From contig REGQ01000003.1 in assembly GCA_004134985.1 (NCBI GenBank), forward strand, positions 19,796-83,795: a DNA stretch of 64,000 nt. The letters are read 5' to 3'. The stretch is from Paenibacillaceae bacterium. GTDB lineage: Bacteria > Bacillota > Bacilli > Paenibacillales > Paenibacillaceae. Each line of letters opens with the position of its first letter. The stretch's first letter is position 1. The notes beneath the pieces are model-generated. The model made no database searches. It was not told the DNA's origin and worked only from the letters and a program-made list of their open reading frames with translations. Below, piece after piece: positions 50,504-58,597 of this stretch. Both the position numbers and the translations under genes were made by a program.

Positions 50504-52276
50504 TTATCCCGTTGTTGGCTGTTCCATAGAAGGGATCCTAATTGTCACCCGAGTATAGCAATCCCGCTTGCTTGCCAGTTCCAGCCTGCCGCTGTCTCCA
50601 TAATGAAGCTGAATACGCTGTCTTACATTACTTAGCGCATACCCGCCCTGCACTTCACTGCTGTTCGCAAGCAGCCTCTCCTCTTGATTGCTCTGCTCAT
50701 CGAACCCTTTGCCGTTGTCCTCAACAACCAGATACAAATATTGCTCCGCTTCATAGATTTGAATACGGATTTGGCCGCCTTCGTTGCGGTCCTTAAAGCC
50801 ATGCAAAATACTATTTTCCACAAGGGGCTGCAGCATTACTTTAAGCACCTGCCGCTCATAATCTACCCCACCCGCCACCTCAATTTCGTACGTAAACAAA
50901 CGGGTATAACATAATTGCTGAATCGTTAAATACTGCTCAACATGCTGCAGCTCATTGCGAAGCGGTGTCAGCTCCTGCCCTCTGTTCAGACCGAGCTGAA
51001 ACAATTTGGATAGAGCCAGCACCATCTCCTGTACATCCTTCAACTGCTTCATCTGGCTTTTCCAGTAAATCGTATTCAGTGTATTGTAGAGAAAATGCGG
51101 ATTGATCTGCGCCTGCAGCACCTGTACTTCCGCCTTGTGCTTCGCTGCCTCCACCTGCCTCATTTCTTGAAACAGCTGCTGTATTTCATTAAGCATACTG
51201 TTGAACTGGTAGCCTAATTGACTGATTTCATCCTGATACTTGCTCTCGTATAGAACATTAAAATCGTTTCGGCCAGCGTTCTTCATCAGCTTGCGCAAAT
51301 AATTAAGCGGTTTCAACATCCATCTCGTCACCAGATCAGCGAAGATTAAGGAGAAGAGCAGAAAGCCTGTAATCGTGAAAGTAATCAGCCACTTAATATT
51401 ATTCAGTTCCTTCAGCAGCTCAGACTTGGACAATACACTGAACAGCATCATGCCATTCATGTTCAACGTCCGCTTGTAATTGACAATATACGTCTGGTTG
51501 CCGGCTTCAAATTCAAACTGGCCCTCCGTATGCTGCAGCGCCTGCCTGAAGTCTTCGTACTGAGGAAGATTGATGTCAAAGTCCGGGTCCATCTGAATAA
51601 ATTGCTCACCCGAGTCCGACAGAAGAATGTACCGTCCCCGCCCTTGATTCATCGTGCTGCTGACAAATTCCTTGAATTGGTCTGTACGCACATTGGCAAC
51701 GACAAAGGCATTTGCAGACACATCGCTCAGCGACCCTAGTGTAACAAAGGAGATAACCTCCTGCTTGCTTTGAAAAAACGGGTCGATGTGCTGCTCTATC
51801 CATGCCTCCTTATGACGGCGCTCGTCCTCAAGGACACGCTCATACATCTGTGAATGATAAAACGAAGCCAGCTGCCGTTTCTGTACAGTCAAATGATAGT
51901 CTCCATCAGGAGTCGCCACCAATATCGAATCAATCATCGGCTCAATCAGCTTCAGTTGGGTCAGCGTATCCTGCATCTTAGATAACAATGTATAATAGTT
52001 GTCATTCCCCGAACTGATCTCCAGCCCGATTGCTTTCCGGTAGTTGGTATTTACCATCATGGACAAGACGGAAATTCGGACATGGTATAGCTTCTCTTCT
52101 AGTGCTTGTGATGTTTTCATCACGGCTTCCTGATTGAGTTGGAAGGCATTCTTCTCCGCAACACGCGCCGCAATATAGTAGGAAATGATCCCTACGGATG
52201 CAATGGCGATGCATATGATCATGACAAATGCCAGCCAGATCCGCAGTCGAAACGACGTCTGATAGATGAATTTCAT
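50504..52276 (-). CDS. Sensor histidine kinase, YesM-type
   Basis: About 590 residues. Membrane segments at roughly 8-30 and 292-312 enclose an external sensor domain, then HAMP. The phosphoacceptor region QINPHFLYNTL has its His near residue 393; ENSILHGFKD and VVEDNGKGFDEQS mark the ATPase domain. The ATG at 52276 is preferred to a GTG 9 bases earlier. Followed by the cupin and response regulator genes. It probably senses the oligosaccharide bound by the lipoprotein at 54181. Confidence 0.92.
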   Translation of the reverse strand: MKFIYQTSFRLRIWLAFVMIICIAIASVGIISYYIAARVAEKNAFQLNQEAVMKTSQALEEKLYHVRISVLSMMVNTNYRKAIGLEISSGNDNYYTLLSKMQDTLTQLKLIEPMIDSILVATPDGDYHLTVQKRQLASFYHSQMYERVLEDERRHKEAWIEQHIDPFFQSKQEVISFVTLGSLSDVSANAFVVANVRTDQFKEFVSSTMNQGRGRYILLSDSGEQFIQMDPDFDINLPQYEDFRQALQHTEGQFEFEAGNQTYIVNYKRTLNMNGMMLFSVLSKSELLKELNNIKWLITFTITGFLLFSLIFADLVTRWMLKPLNYLRKLMKNAGRNDFNVLYESKYQDEISQLGYQFNSMLNEIQQLFQEMRQVEAAKHKAEVQVLQAQINPHFLYNTLNTIYWKSQMKQLKDVQEMVLALSKLFQLGLNRGQELTPLRNELQHVEQYLTIQQLCYTRLFTYEIEVAGGVDYERQVLKVMLQPLVENSILHGFKDRNEGGQIRIQIYEAEQYLYLVVEDNGKGFDEQSNQEERLLANSSEVQGGYALSNVRQRIQLHYGDSGRLELASKRDCYTRVTIRIPSMEQPTTG

Positions 52277-52368
52277 AGTGGTCACCCGTCAATAGACTGT
52301 TGTAGCTGCGTTTGTTCTCAGCACGTCCAGTATAGCCAATCAAGCTGCCAGAATCAATCAGGAAATCA

Positions 52369-53199
52369 CTAGCCTTTCAAAGAGCCTGCGCTCATCTGCA
52401 TAAACGATTTGTTGGCCAGCAAATAGATAATCAGAATCGGAATCATCGAGATACAGGCCCCTGCCAGCATATAGTGACTTTGTACAGCCCCGCCAACGCC
52501 ATATTTCAAATTGACGAGTCCGACAGTGATCGGCTGCAGCTTGGGCTGCGTCATTGTAAAGACAAGCGGCAGAATGTAGCTGTTCCATCCCCCACGGAAA
52601 GCGAATAACCCTACTACACCGATAGCAGGCAAACTGAGCGGGAGCATGATCCGCCAGAAAATGTAGGAGAAGCTCGCCCCGTCAAGCGTAGCCGCCTCAT
52701 CAAGATCACGCGGGATACTCTTCATGAAAGCATACATAATGAAAAAGGATGTTCCGCCTGCTCCGGTCATCATCATAATCAGACCAAAAACGGATTTGTT
52801 CAGACCGAGCGTAACCATCAATTCATAAGCGGGCTTAAGTGTCAGCGCCCCCAGGTGGATGAACATCATGCCGGAATAGATGCCAAGCATCAGCTTCTTT
52901 CCCGGAAACTCCCGTCTCACGAATGTGTAGGCCGCCATCGCGCATACGATGATCGTTGCAATGGTCGAACTGACACTGTAGAGCAAGCTGTTCGCCACAT
53001 AACGGGAGAAGCCCGCTTCCTTCCAGGTATAAATAAAATTATCTATTTTCCACGACTCCGGCAGGATGGAGCCACCCGTATTCAGTTCCAAATTGGTTTT
53101 GAATGCTCCCAAAATCGCCATCACTACAGGGAACAACAGTAGAACGGCCACTATAAGCAGGAATGCCCATTTGAGGATTCTACCGGGTAAGCGATACAT
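52369..53199 (-). CDS. CUT1 sugar ABC permease (MalG-like)
   Basis: A 276-residue protein with six membrane segments; the EAA loop reads DEAATLDGASFSYIFWRI (near residue 157), and the C-terminus NKSFMQMSAGSLKG is typical. GGAGG stands before the ATG. Partner of the permease at 53216, 16 bases upstream. Confidence 0.92.
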   Translation of the reverse strand: MYRLPGRILKWAFLLIVAVLLLFPVVMAILGAFKTNLELNTGGSILPESWKIDNFIYTWKEAGFSRYVANSLLYSVSSTIATIIVCAMAAYTFVRREFPGKKLMLGIYSGMMFIHLGALTLKPAYELMVTLGLNKSVFGLIMMMTGAGGTSFFIMYAFMKSIPRDLDEAATLDGASFSYIFWRIMLPLSLPAIGVVGLFAFRGGWNSYILPLVFTMTQPKLQPITVGLVNLKYGVGGAVQSHYMLAGACISMIPILIIYLLANKSFMQMSAGSLKG

Positions 53200-53215
53200 A
53201 GCGGTTCCTCCGTCC

Positions 53216-54148
53216 TTAATAAATGTTGTTCATTTTTCTAGTGAGAAAGAAATAAATCGCGGTCACAAAACCAACAATAAGCGCCATAAAAAATGCAACA
53301 GATGCGCCGTAACCCATATCCGGCACCATCGATTCCCCAGTGGAAACCTGGAAGAACAATTTGAATACATACAGGTACATTACTTCCGTTGACCCGGCAG
53401 GTCCTCCGCCAGTCAATACCATAATCGCTTCATAACTGTCCAAAGCGGTCATGATCGCAATGATCATAATAATATTCAACACTGGTCCCATCATCGGAAC
53501 CGTAATATACCAGAACCCTTTGAATCCGCTGGCGCCATCGATCGCTGCGCTTTCATAAACATCCTTCGGTATCCCCTGCAGCCCTGCCAGAAACAGCAGC
53601 ATATAATTGCCGATACCGCCCCAGGAAGCAATTAGAATACTGGTCAGCATCGCATATTTGGCGCTTAGCCACTGGACCGGCGACAACCCGATCTGCCCAA
53701 GGATCTGATTAAGCAATCCATTGTATGAGTTAAAAATGATATAAAATACGACAGCCATGACCGCCGTACTAAAAATGGTCGGCATGAAGTAAATTCCGCG
53801 CAGCAGATTGCGGCCGCGCAGCTTGCCATTGAGCAATATCGCCAGCGCAAGCGCTACGGGAATAGTCAGCAGCACTTTGCCTGAAGCGTAAATCATGGTA
53901 TTCCAAATCGCATCCCACATATACTCGTCTTGTACAAGTCTTACGAAGTTGTCGAAGCCGACAAAACGCGCTTTGCCATACCCTTTGTAGTCCGTAAACA
54001 TGTAGGGAAGCGCCCATAGCATGGGGTATATTCCGAGTGCGGCGATAAGCACCACACTCGGCGTAATGAAGAGATACGATTCAACATTTCTTTTTCGGTT
54101 TCGGCTCACTGCCATCCGCCTCCAGATGTTTAATGTTGTATCGATCAT
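53216..54148 (-). CDS. CUT1 sugar ABC permease (MalF-like)
   Basis: A 310-residue protein with six membrane segments; the EAA loop reads YESAAIDGASGFKGFWYI (near residue 195). No good ribosome site precedes the ATG at 54148; an in-frame ATG at 54115 follows GGAGG but only by 3 bases, so the start is open. Partner of the downstream permease. Confidence 0.9.
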   Translation of the reverse strand: MIDTTLNIWRRMAVSRNRKRNVESYLFITPSVVLIAALGIYPMLWALPYMFTDYKGYGKARFVGFDNFVRLVQDEYMWDAIWNTMIYASGKVLLTIPVALALAILLNGKLRGRNLLRGIYFMPTIFSTAVMAVVFYIIFNSYNGLLNQILGQIGLSPVQWLSAKYAMLTSILIASWGGIGNYMLLFLAGLQGIPKDVYESAAIDGASGFKGFWYITVPMMGPVLNIIMIIAIMTALDSYEAIMVLTGGGPAGSTEVMYLYVFKLFFQVSTGESMVPDMGYGASVAFFMALIVGFVTAIYFFLTRKMNNIY

Positions 54149-54180
54149 GCTTTGATTTGTGTTAGCGGTTTGGACCGTTT

Positions 54181-55578
54181 CTACTTCTCAATCTGGAACG
54201 AACGCGGATCAAAACTCGGGTCCGGTTCAGCAGTGGTGGTGCCATCCTGAATCGCTTTGTCCAAAGCGGCATTGTAGCGTGTATTCAAATCAGTCACAAT
54301 GCTCTGGAAATCCCCTCCAACCAGGATGTACTTCATGAACTCATCCCACACCGCTTTGCCTTCCAGTGTAATGGATGGTTGTACAGGCCAGTTGCCATCA
54401 AATTTGGTAGGAATAAAATATTCCATGCCGGCGATATCAGGTACTTTCGCTCCATTGAGCACATGCGGCAGAACAGACAAGCCGTAGCCATTTTCATGAT
54501 ATTCACGCAACAGTTCGTCACTGTACATGAACTTCATGAACTCCCAGCCTTCTTTCTTATGCTCAGATTTGCTGCTCATCCCGATCCAGCTCAAGCCACC
54601 CATATTGATGATGCCTTCAGACTCCGTCTCATCAATGGCAGGCACTTGTGTTGCAGCCCAATTGATTTTTGGCGGGAATTGATCTTTATATACGCCAGGC
54701 TCGTAGGAATACGAGATGTACATGCCGATCTTTCCTTCAGCGAATTGCGCGCGCAGCGGATCGATATCAAGCGATTCGGCGCCTGGCAGCGTACTGCCGT
54801 CGGTGTACATTTGGCGGAATGCCTCTACGATCGGTTCCCAGCCTGCGAAATTATAACGCGCTTCCTTGAAGTTGTAACCGTTAGGCATCCCCTCGACGCT
54901 GGCAATCGCACCCATGGAACGGGACAAGGCGCCTGCCGGGTTTTTGTAATTCATTGCCCAGCCATAAAGACCGTCTTTCTTGCCATATTCAGTAATTTTT
55001 TTCGCTGTTTCGACCATTTCGTCCAGTGTCTTCGGCGGCTGCAGGTTCAACTGCTCGAATACATCGGCATTGTACACCAGACGAATCGTTGTCCCAAAAT
55101 TGCCGAGCGAAATAATATTGCCTTCAAACATGTTGACGCCTTCTTTAATGGATCCGCTGAACTTTTCCTTGATGTCGTCTTCCAAATACGCATTCAGCGG
55201 CTCAACATACTCTTTCAAGTAGTGCTCGCGGCTTGGATACGCGAAAATGTCGGGTGATTGGTTGCTGGTAAAAGCCAAGTCGAGCGATTGCACATAATTA
55301 TCGGCCATGACTGTCATTTCAACTTCGATGTTGCTTGTATTCGTTTTATTGAAATGATCGATCTTTTCTTGAATGAACTCGCTGTCATGACGGGAATTTG
55401 TCCAATAAGATAGTTTGACCGGATCCCCTTGCGGTTTGGCTTCCTCATTACCTGTGGTTTGCGGTTTATTGTCCGGTTTCTCAACTGCAGGCTCCGGGCT
55501 GTTCGATCCGCAGGCTGCAAGACTTAGCGCCAAAACAAGCGCAAGCAGCATGGGAAGAAAGCGTTTTATTTTTTTCAT
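54181..55578 (-). CDS. Extracellular sugar-binding lipoprotein (family 1), lyase locus
   Basis: A 465-residue substrate-binding protein. The signal peptide (residues 1-22) ends in the lipobox LSLAAC. The mature part has SYWTNSRHDSEFIQEKI, QSPDIFAYPSREHYLKEY and a Trp/Gly-rich C-terminal half. GGGAGG stands before the ATG. First gene of the operon of permeases, kinase, cupin, regulator and lyase. No ATPase gene nearby. Confidence 0.9.
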   Translation of the reverse strand: MKKIKRFLPMLLALVLALSLAACGSNSPEPAVEKPDNKPQTTGNEEAKPQGDPVKLSYWTNSRHDSEFIQEKIDHFNKTNTSNIEVEMTVMADNYVQSLDLAFTSNQSPDIFAYPSREHYLKEYVEPLNAYLEDDIKEKFSGSIKEGVNMFEGNIISLGNFGTTIRLVYNADVFEQLNLQPPKTLDEMVETAKKITEYGKKDGLYGWAMNYKNPAGALSRSMGAIASVEGMPNGYNFKEARYNFAGWEPIVEAFRQMYTDGSTLPGAESLDIDPLRAQFAEGKIGMYISYSYEPGVYKDQFPPKINWAATQVPAIDETESEGIINMGGLSWIGMSSKSEHKKEGWEFMKFMYSDELLREYHENGYGLSVLPHVLNGAKVPDIAGMEYFIPTKFDGNWPVQPSITLEGKAVWDEFMKYILVGGDFQSIVTDLNTRYNAALDKAIQDGTTTAEPDPSFDPRSFQIEK

Positions 55579-55770
55579 ATTCCAAATGCCTCCCTTTGTC
55601 TGATGTGTATAAGCTTATGTAAATGATCATATCGAAAATCCGCTGAACAGCGGGAGCGCCAGCACGACTTTCAAGGGATAAAAAACAACTATTGTCGCTG
55701 ACGAGACAAGCAGGTGCCGCTCATCACGTGTCCACTCCTGTAATCACCCTCAAACTAACCTCTTAGCTAG

Positions 55771-55812
55771 AAAAAAGCAGCGCCCAAGAGCGCAAGATGC
55801 TCTCAGACGCTG
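55771..55812 (-). terminator. Terminator of the hxlR-type gene
   Basis: Nested arms CAGCG...CGCTG and AGAGC...GCTCT (55778-55812); on the minus strand followed by GCTTTTTTC. Confidence 0.75.
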
Positions 55813-55827
55813 ATTCGCGCAATCCGG

Positions 55828-56163
55828 CTACTGCTCCTTGGCCCGGTTGTTCGCCATATAGGAAAGTCCCCAATCCCGTAATTGCAGCAATAATGGATGA
55901 AGGCTTTTCCCTGTATCAGACAATGAATATTCCACCTTGGGCGGAATTTCAGAGTACACCTGGCGGTTGATCAGACCATCGCTTTCCAATTCGCGCAATT
56001 GGCGGGTGAGTGTGCGCTGCGTGATATCCGGAAACTCTCTCCGCAATTCGTTGAACCGTTTCACCCCGTGTGTGGCAAGCTGATACAAAATAACAAGCTT
56101 CCACTTGCCGCCGACCATATTAACAGTCAACTCTACAGGACATTGTGCCGTTTGTTTCTCCAT
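55828..56163 (-). CDS. HxlR family transcriptional regulator
   Basis: A 111-residue winged helix protein: CPVELTVNMVGGKWKLVILYQL (about 7-28) has the conserved N-terminal Cys that senses oxidants or electrophiles in YodB/HxlR proteins, and the wing follows DITQRTLTRQLRELESDGLI. The start at 56163 follows GGGGGGGAGAGG; an earlier in-frame ATG at 56274 is unsupported. Divergent from an NmrA-type dehydrogenase gene, its likely target. Confidence 0.9.
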   Translation of the reverse strand: MEKQTAQCPVELTVNMVGGKWKLVILYQLATHGVKRFNELRREFPDITQRTLTRQLRELESDGLINRQVYSEIPPKVEYSLSDTGKSLHPLLLQLRDWGLSYMANNRAKEQ

Positions 56164-56179
56164 CGTCCTCTCCCCCCCC

Positions 56180-56197
56180 AGTATCCTAAATGATACT
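56180..56197. promoter_or_regulatory. Palindrome, probable HxlR operator
   Basis: AGTATCCTAAATGATACT has perfect 6-base arms around CTAAAT. It lies 17 bases upstream of the HxlR start, in the divergent gap. Confidence 0.6.
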
Positions 56198-56323
56198 ACA
56201 TATCTTTCATGTGCGTACTTACATAAACGACATCGACCTTTTATTATATAAATATAGCGGCGAAACCGATTCAAGTCATCTGTATTAAATTAGAAATAAA
56301 CAAAAACGAGAGGATGATCAACG

Positions 56324-57244
56324 ATGACAACTATCGATAAAGTGCTGGTGTATGGTGCTGGCGGCGTGCAAGGCGGAGCGGTAGCGCGCAAATTGCTTCG
56401 TGAGGGGCATATCGTGCATACCATTGTGAGAAGTGAGGATAAAGCAAAGCAACTGAACGAACAGGGCATCACAGCTTTTGCCGGCGATTTGGCAGATGCA
56501 GACAGTCTCGCCCGTGCGCATGAGGGCGTCGACAAAGTATTTCTGCTGCTGCCTGTCGATTATAATCTGGAGCGCGCGCGCCTGTACTTTCAAAATGCCA
56601 TCGATGCTGCCAAAAATGCGGGTGTTCAGCTGCTAGTGATCAACAACAGCCTTTATGTGCCTGACCAGGCAACAGAGGTGACCGCGATCGAGATTAAACG
56701 AGAGTTGAACGATTATGTCAAACAAAGCGGCATTCCTTATATTATCGTTCAACCTACATTGTATTTGGAGAACCTCTTTATCCCCGGTGTGCTTGATAGC
56801 CAGACGCTCGCTTACTCTGTGCCTGCCGACACGGCGATCGCATGGATTAGCATCGACGACGCGGCAGAATATGCGGTTTATGCACTCCATCATCCGGAGC
56901 TTGCCGGACAGACACTGTCAATCGTCGGACCGGAAGCACTGACAGGCAACCAGCTTGCCGAACAATTCAGCACTGCGCTGGAGCAGGAAGTACAGTTCTT
57001 CTCCCTCCCGATTGAAGCATTCGAGGCAGCCATCAGCCCGCTGCTTGGCAAGCAGACGGCAGCGGGACTGGCAGGCTTGTACACTTGGATTACAGCGAAT
57101 GCCGCGTCCTTGCCACAGCCTGAGCAGGTCGATTCCCGGTTGCGCGCTGCCGTGCCCGGAACCACAGTGGCGGCATGGATCAGCAAAGCCAGGCAGCAGG
57201 GGTTTTTCGGAGCCAGCACTGAGGAGAATGTCAATCCAGCGTAA
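56324..57244 (+). CDS. NmrA-like NAD(P)-binding protein (quinone reductase-type)
   Basis: A 306-residue Rossmann protein: VLVYGAGGVQGGAVARKLL (residues 7-25, GxGGxxG), then GDLADADSL. The remainder matches the NmrA/QorB group of NAD(P)H-dependent reductases or redox sensors. GAGAGG precedes the ATG. Divergent from the HxlR gene; the pair suggests response to quinones or aldehydes. Confidence 0.88.
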   Translation: MTTIDKVLVYGAGGVQGGAVARKLLREGHIVHTIVRSEDKAKQLNEQGITAFAGDLADADSLARAHEGVDKVFLLLPVDYNLERARLYFQNAIDAAKNAGVQLLVINNSLYVPDQATEVTAIEIKRELNDYVKQSGIPYIIVQPTLYLENLFIPGVLDSQTLAYSVPADTAIAWISIDDAAEYAVYALHHPELAGQTLSIVGPEALTGNQLAEQFSTALEQEVQFFSLPIEAFEAAISPLLGKQTAAGLAGLYTWITANAASLPQPEQVDSRLRAAVPGTTVAAWISKARQQGFFGASTEENVNPA

Positions 57245-57296
57245 CAGCAGCATCCCTTCGAGGTGAAGGGGCATTCATCCACCATACATGCTTTGC

Positions 57297-57340
57297 AAGA
57301 ACCTTCAGGTACGCCTTAAACAGCCGAACTGAAGGTTCTT
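57297..57340. terminator. Terminator between convergent genes
   Basis: AAGAACCTTCAG (57297-57308) and CTGAAGGTTCTT (57329-57340), perfect 12-base arms, with short T- and A-rich flanks. It serves the NmrA gene on the plus strand and probably the MarR gene on the minus strand. Confidence 0.65.
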
Positions 57341-57349
57341 TGCGCTCAT

Positions 57350-57778
57350 CTAATGAAACACTTTGGATTGCAGCACATCCAGCGCATCGCTTATTTCTTT
57401 CAACTCCTGATCGGAAGCCGATTGGATACGCTGCACGAACCTTGCTTCGATCTGCTCGAAAGCGTCTTTCATCAGCGCCTCCCCCTCTGCGGAAAGACGA
57501 ATATATTGCTTCCGCTTGTCCCCTTCTGCCGCTGTTTTCTCACAAAGCTTCTTCTCAGTCAACTTTCTCAGCTCACGGCTTGTGTTGGGCATCGACATGT
57601 GCTGACAATCACTGATCTGACTGATTGTTACTGGCTGACTAACGGCTATATATTCGAGAATACTATACTGAACAGGTGTAATGTTATCGGTTTTAATATC
57701 TTTGGATATTTCATTGGTCACTTGATGAACTGCAGCAGTAAAGGCTACAAATTTTTGAAACAAAACTTTTCGATCCAT
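57350..57778 (-). CDS. MarR family transcriptional regulator
   Basis: A 142-residue winged helix protein: VTISQISDCQHMSMPNTSRELRKLTEKKLC (about 50-79), then the wing AAEGDKRKQYIRLS. The start is supported by GAGGTG. Divergent from the flavodoxin-fold reductase gene; the gap holds two TTATCANNTGA-type boxes. Confidence 0.9.
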   Translation of the reverse strand: MDRKVLFQKFVAFTAAVHQVTNEISKDIKTDNITPVQYSILEYIAVSQPVTISQISDCQHMSMPNTSRELRKLTEKKLCEKTAAEGDKRKQYIRLSAEGEALMKDAFEQIEARFVQRIQSASDQELKEISDALDVLQSKVFH

Positions 57779-57826
57779 TCAATCACCTCTTAGTGACACC
57801 ATAGCAAACTAATTATCATAAAACAA

Positions 57827-57840
57827 TTATCATTTGACAA
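57827..57840. promoter_or_regulatory. MarR box 1
   Basis: TTATCATTTGACAA overlaps the -35 box of the reductase promoter. It matches the reverse complement of box 2 in 13 of 14 bases. Confidence 0.6.
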
Positions 57841-57862
57841 TTAAAATGTTGCATGATAGGAT
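57834..57862 (+). promoter_or_regulatory. Promoter of the reductase gene
   Basis: TTGACA (57834-57839), 17 bp, TAGGAT (57857-57862); 37 bases upstream of the start codon. Confidence 0.6.
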
Positions 57863-57866
57863 TTAC

Positions 57867-57880
57867 TTATCAAATGATAA
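57867..57880. promoter_or_regulatory. MarR box 2
   Basis: TTATCAAATGATAA is a palindrome with 5-base arms, located 4 bases after the -10 box of the reductase promoter. With box 1 it brackets the promoter. Confidence 0.6.
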
Positions 57881-57898
57881 ATAAAAGAGGCGATTTCT

Positions 57899-58486
57899 AT
57901 GAAAATGCTCGTCATTTATACCCATCCCAATCATCAAAGTTTAAGCTATGCTTTCCTGGAGCAAGTTATTCAGGGGAGCAGCGAAAACACTCATATTGAA
58001 GAGATTCAGGTACTTGATTTGTATGAGGTTGGCTTTAATCCCGTGCTCGTCTTCAATAAGGAACAGCGCCGAAGGGATATGCATGCCGTACCTGAGCTGG
58101 AGAAGTATCGTGAGCAAATCATTTGGGCAGATAAAATTGTTCTGATCTACCCGATTTGGTGGGGGCGCCCGCCTGCAATGCTTTTGGGCTATATCGACCG
58201 GATGTTTGCTTCCGATTTTGCTTATAAAGATAAGGGCGGGCTGCTGCCGGAGGGACTGCTCAAAGGAAGATCCGTCATTTGCATTTCTACCATGAAGGGA
58301 CCGGCCATGTACCCGCTGCTTTGGCTCAACAATGCCCACAAAGTGCTCATGAAGCGGGCGTTATTTCAATACGTTGGCATAAAGAAAGTCACGTTTTTTG
58401 AATTTGGCAATATGGAGCGCAAGCAAGGCAAACAAGCTGCGAAACTCCATAAAATTTATCGTCACTTTAAAACGATTGCCCGCTAA
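57899..58486 (+). CDS. NAD(P)H dehydrogenase (quinone), flavodoxin-like fold
   Basis: A 195-residue flavoprotein of the KefF/YwrO/NQO1 family: MLVIYTHPNHQSLSYAFLEQV at the N-terminus, LIYPIWWGRPPAMLLGYIDR (about 81-100, the FMN/FAD-binding loop) and a conserved MKGPAMYPL segment. It reduces quinones or azo/nitro compounds by two electrons. AAGAGGCG stands 8 bases before the ATG. Under probable control of the divergent MarR regulator. Confidence 0.92.
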   Translation: MKMLVIYTHPNHQSLSYAFLEQVIQGSSENTHIEEIQVLDLYEVGFNPVLVFNKEQRRRDMHAVPELEKYREQIIWADKIVLIYPIWWGRPPAMLLGYIDRMFASDFAYKDKGGLLPEGLLKGRSVICISTMKGPAMYPLLWLNNAHKVLMKRALFQYVGIKKVTFFEFGNMERKQGKQAAKLHKIYRHFKTIAR

Positions 58487-58542
58487 TGATGATTGATGCA
58501 GCCGTGTGATGCCGTTGTGGAATAAAACTTGCTGTCGTCGTC

Positions 58543-58573
58543 TTTACATTGCCGTTACGTAACAGTTTACAAT
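58543..58573 (+). promoter_or_regulatory. MerR-type promoter with 19-bp spacer and dyad
   Basis: TTTACA (58543-58548), 19-bp spacer, TACAAT (58568-58573). The perfect palindrome GTTACGTAAC (58554-58563) is centred in the spacer. This is the promoter structure that MerR proteins activate by DNA distortion. Confidence 0.75.
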
Positions 58574-58597
58574 ATAGGGAGGAGGGGGCTGGAATGC

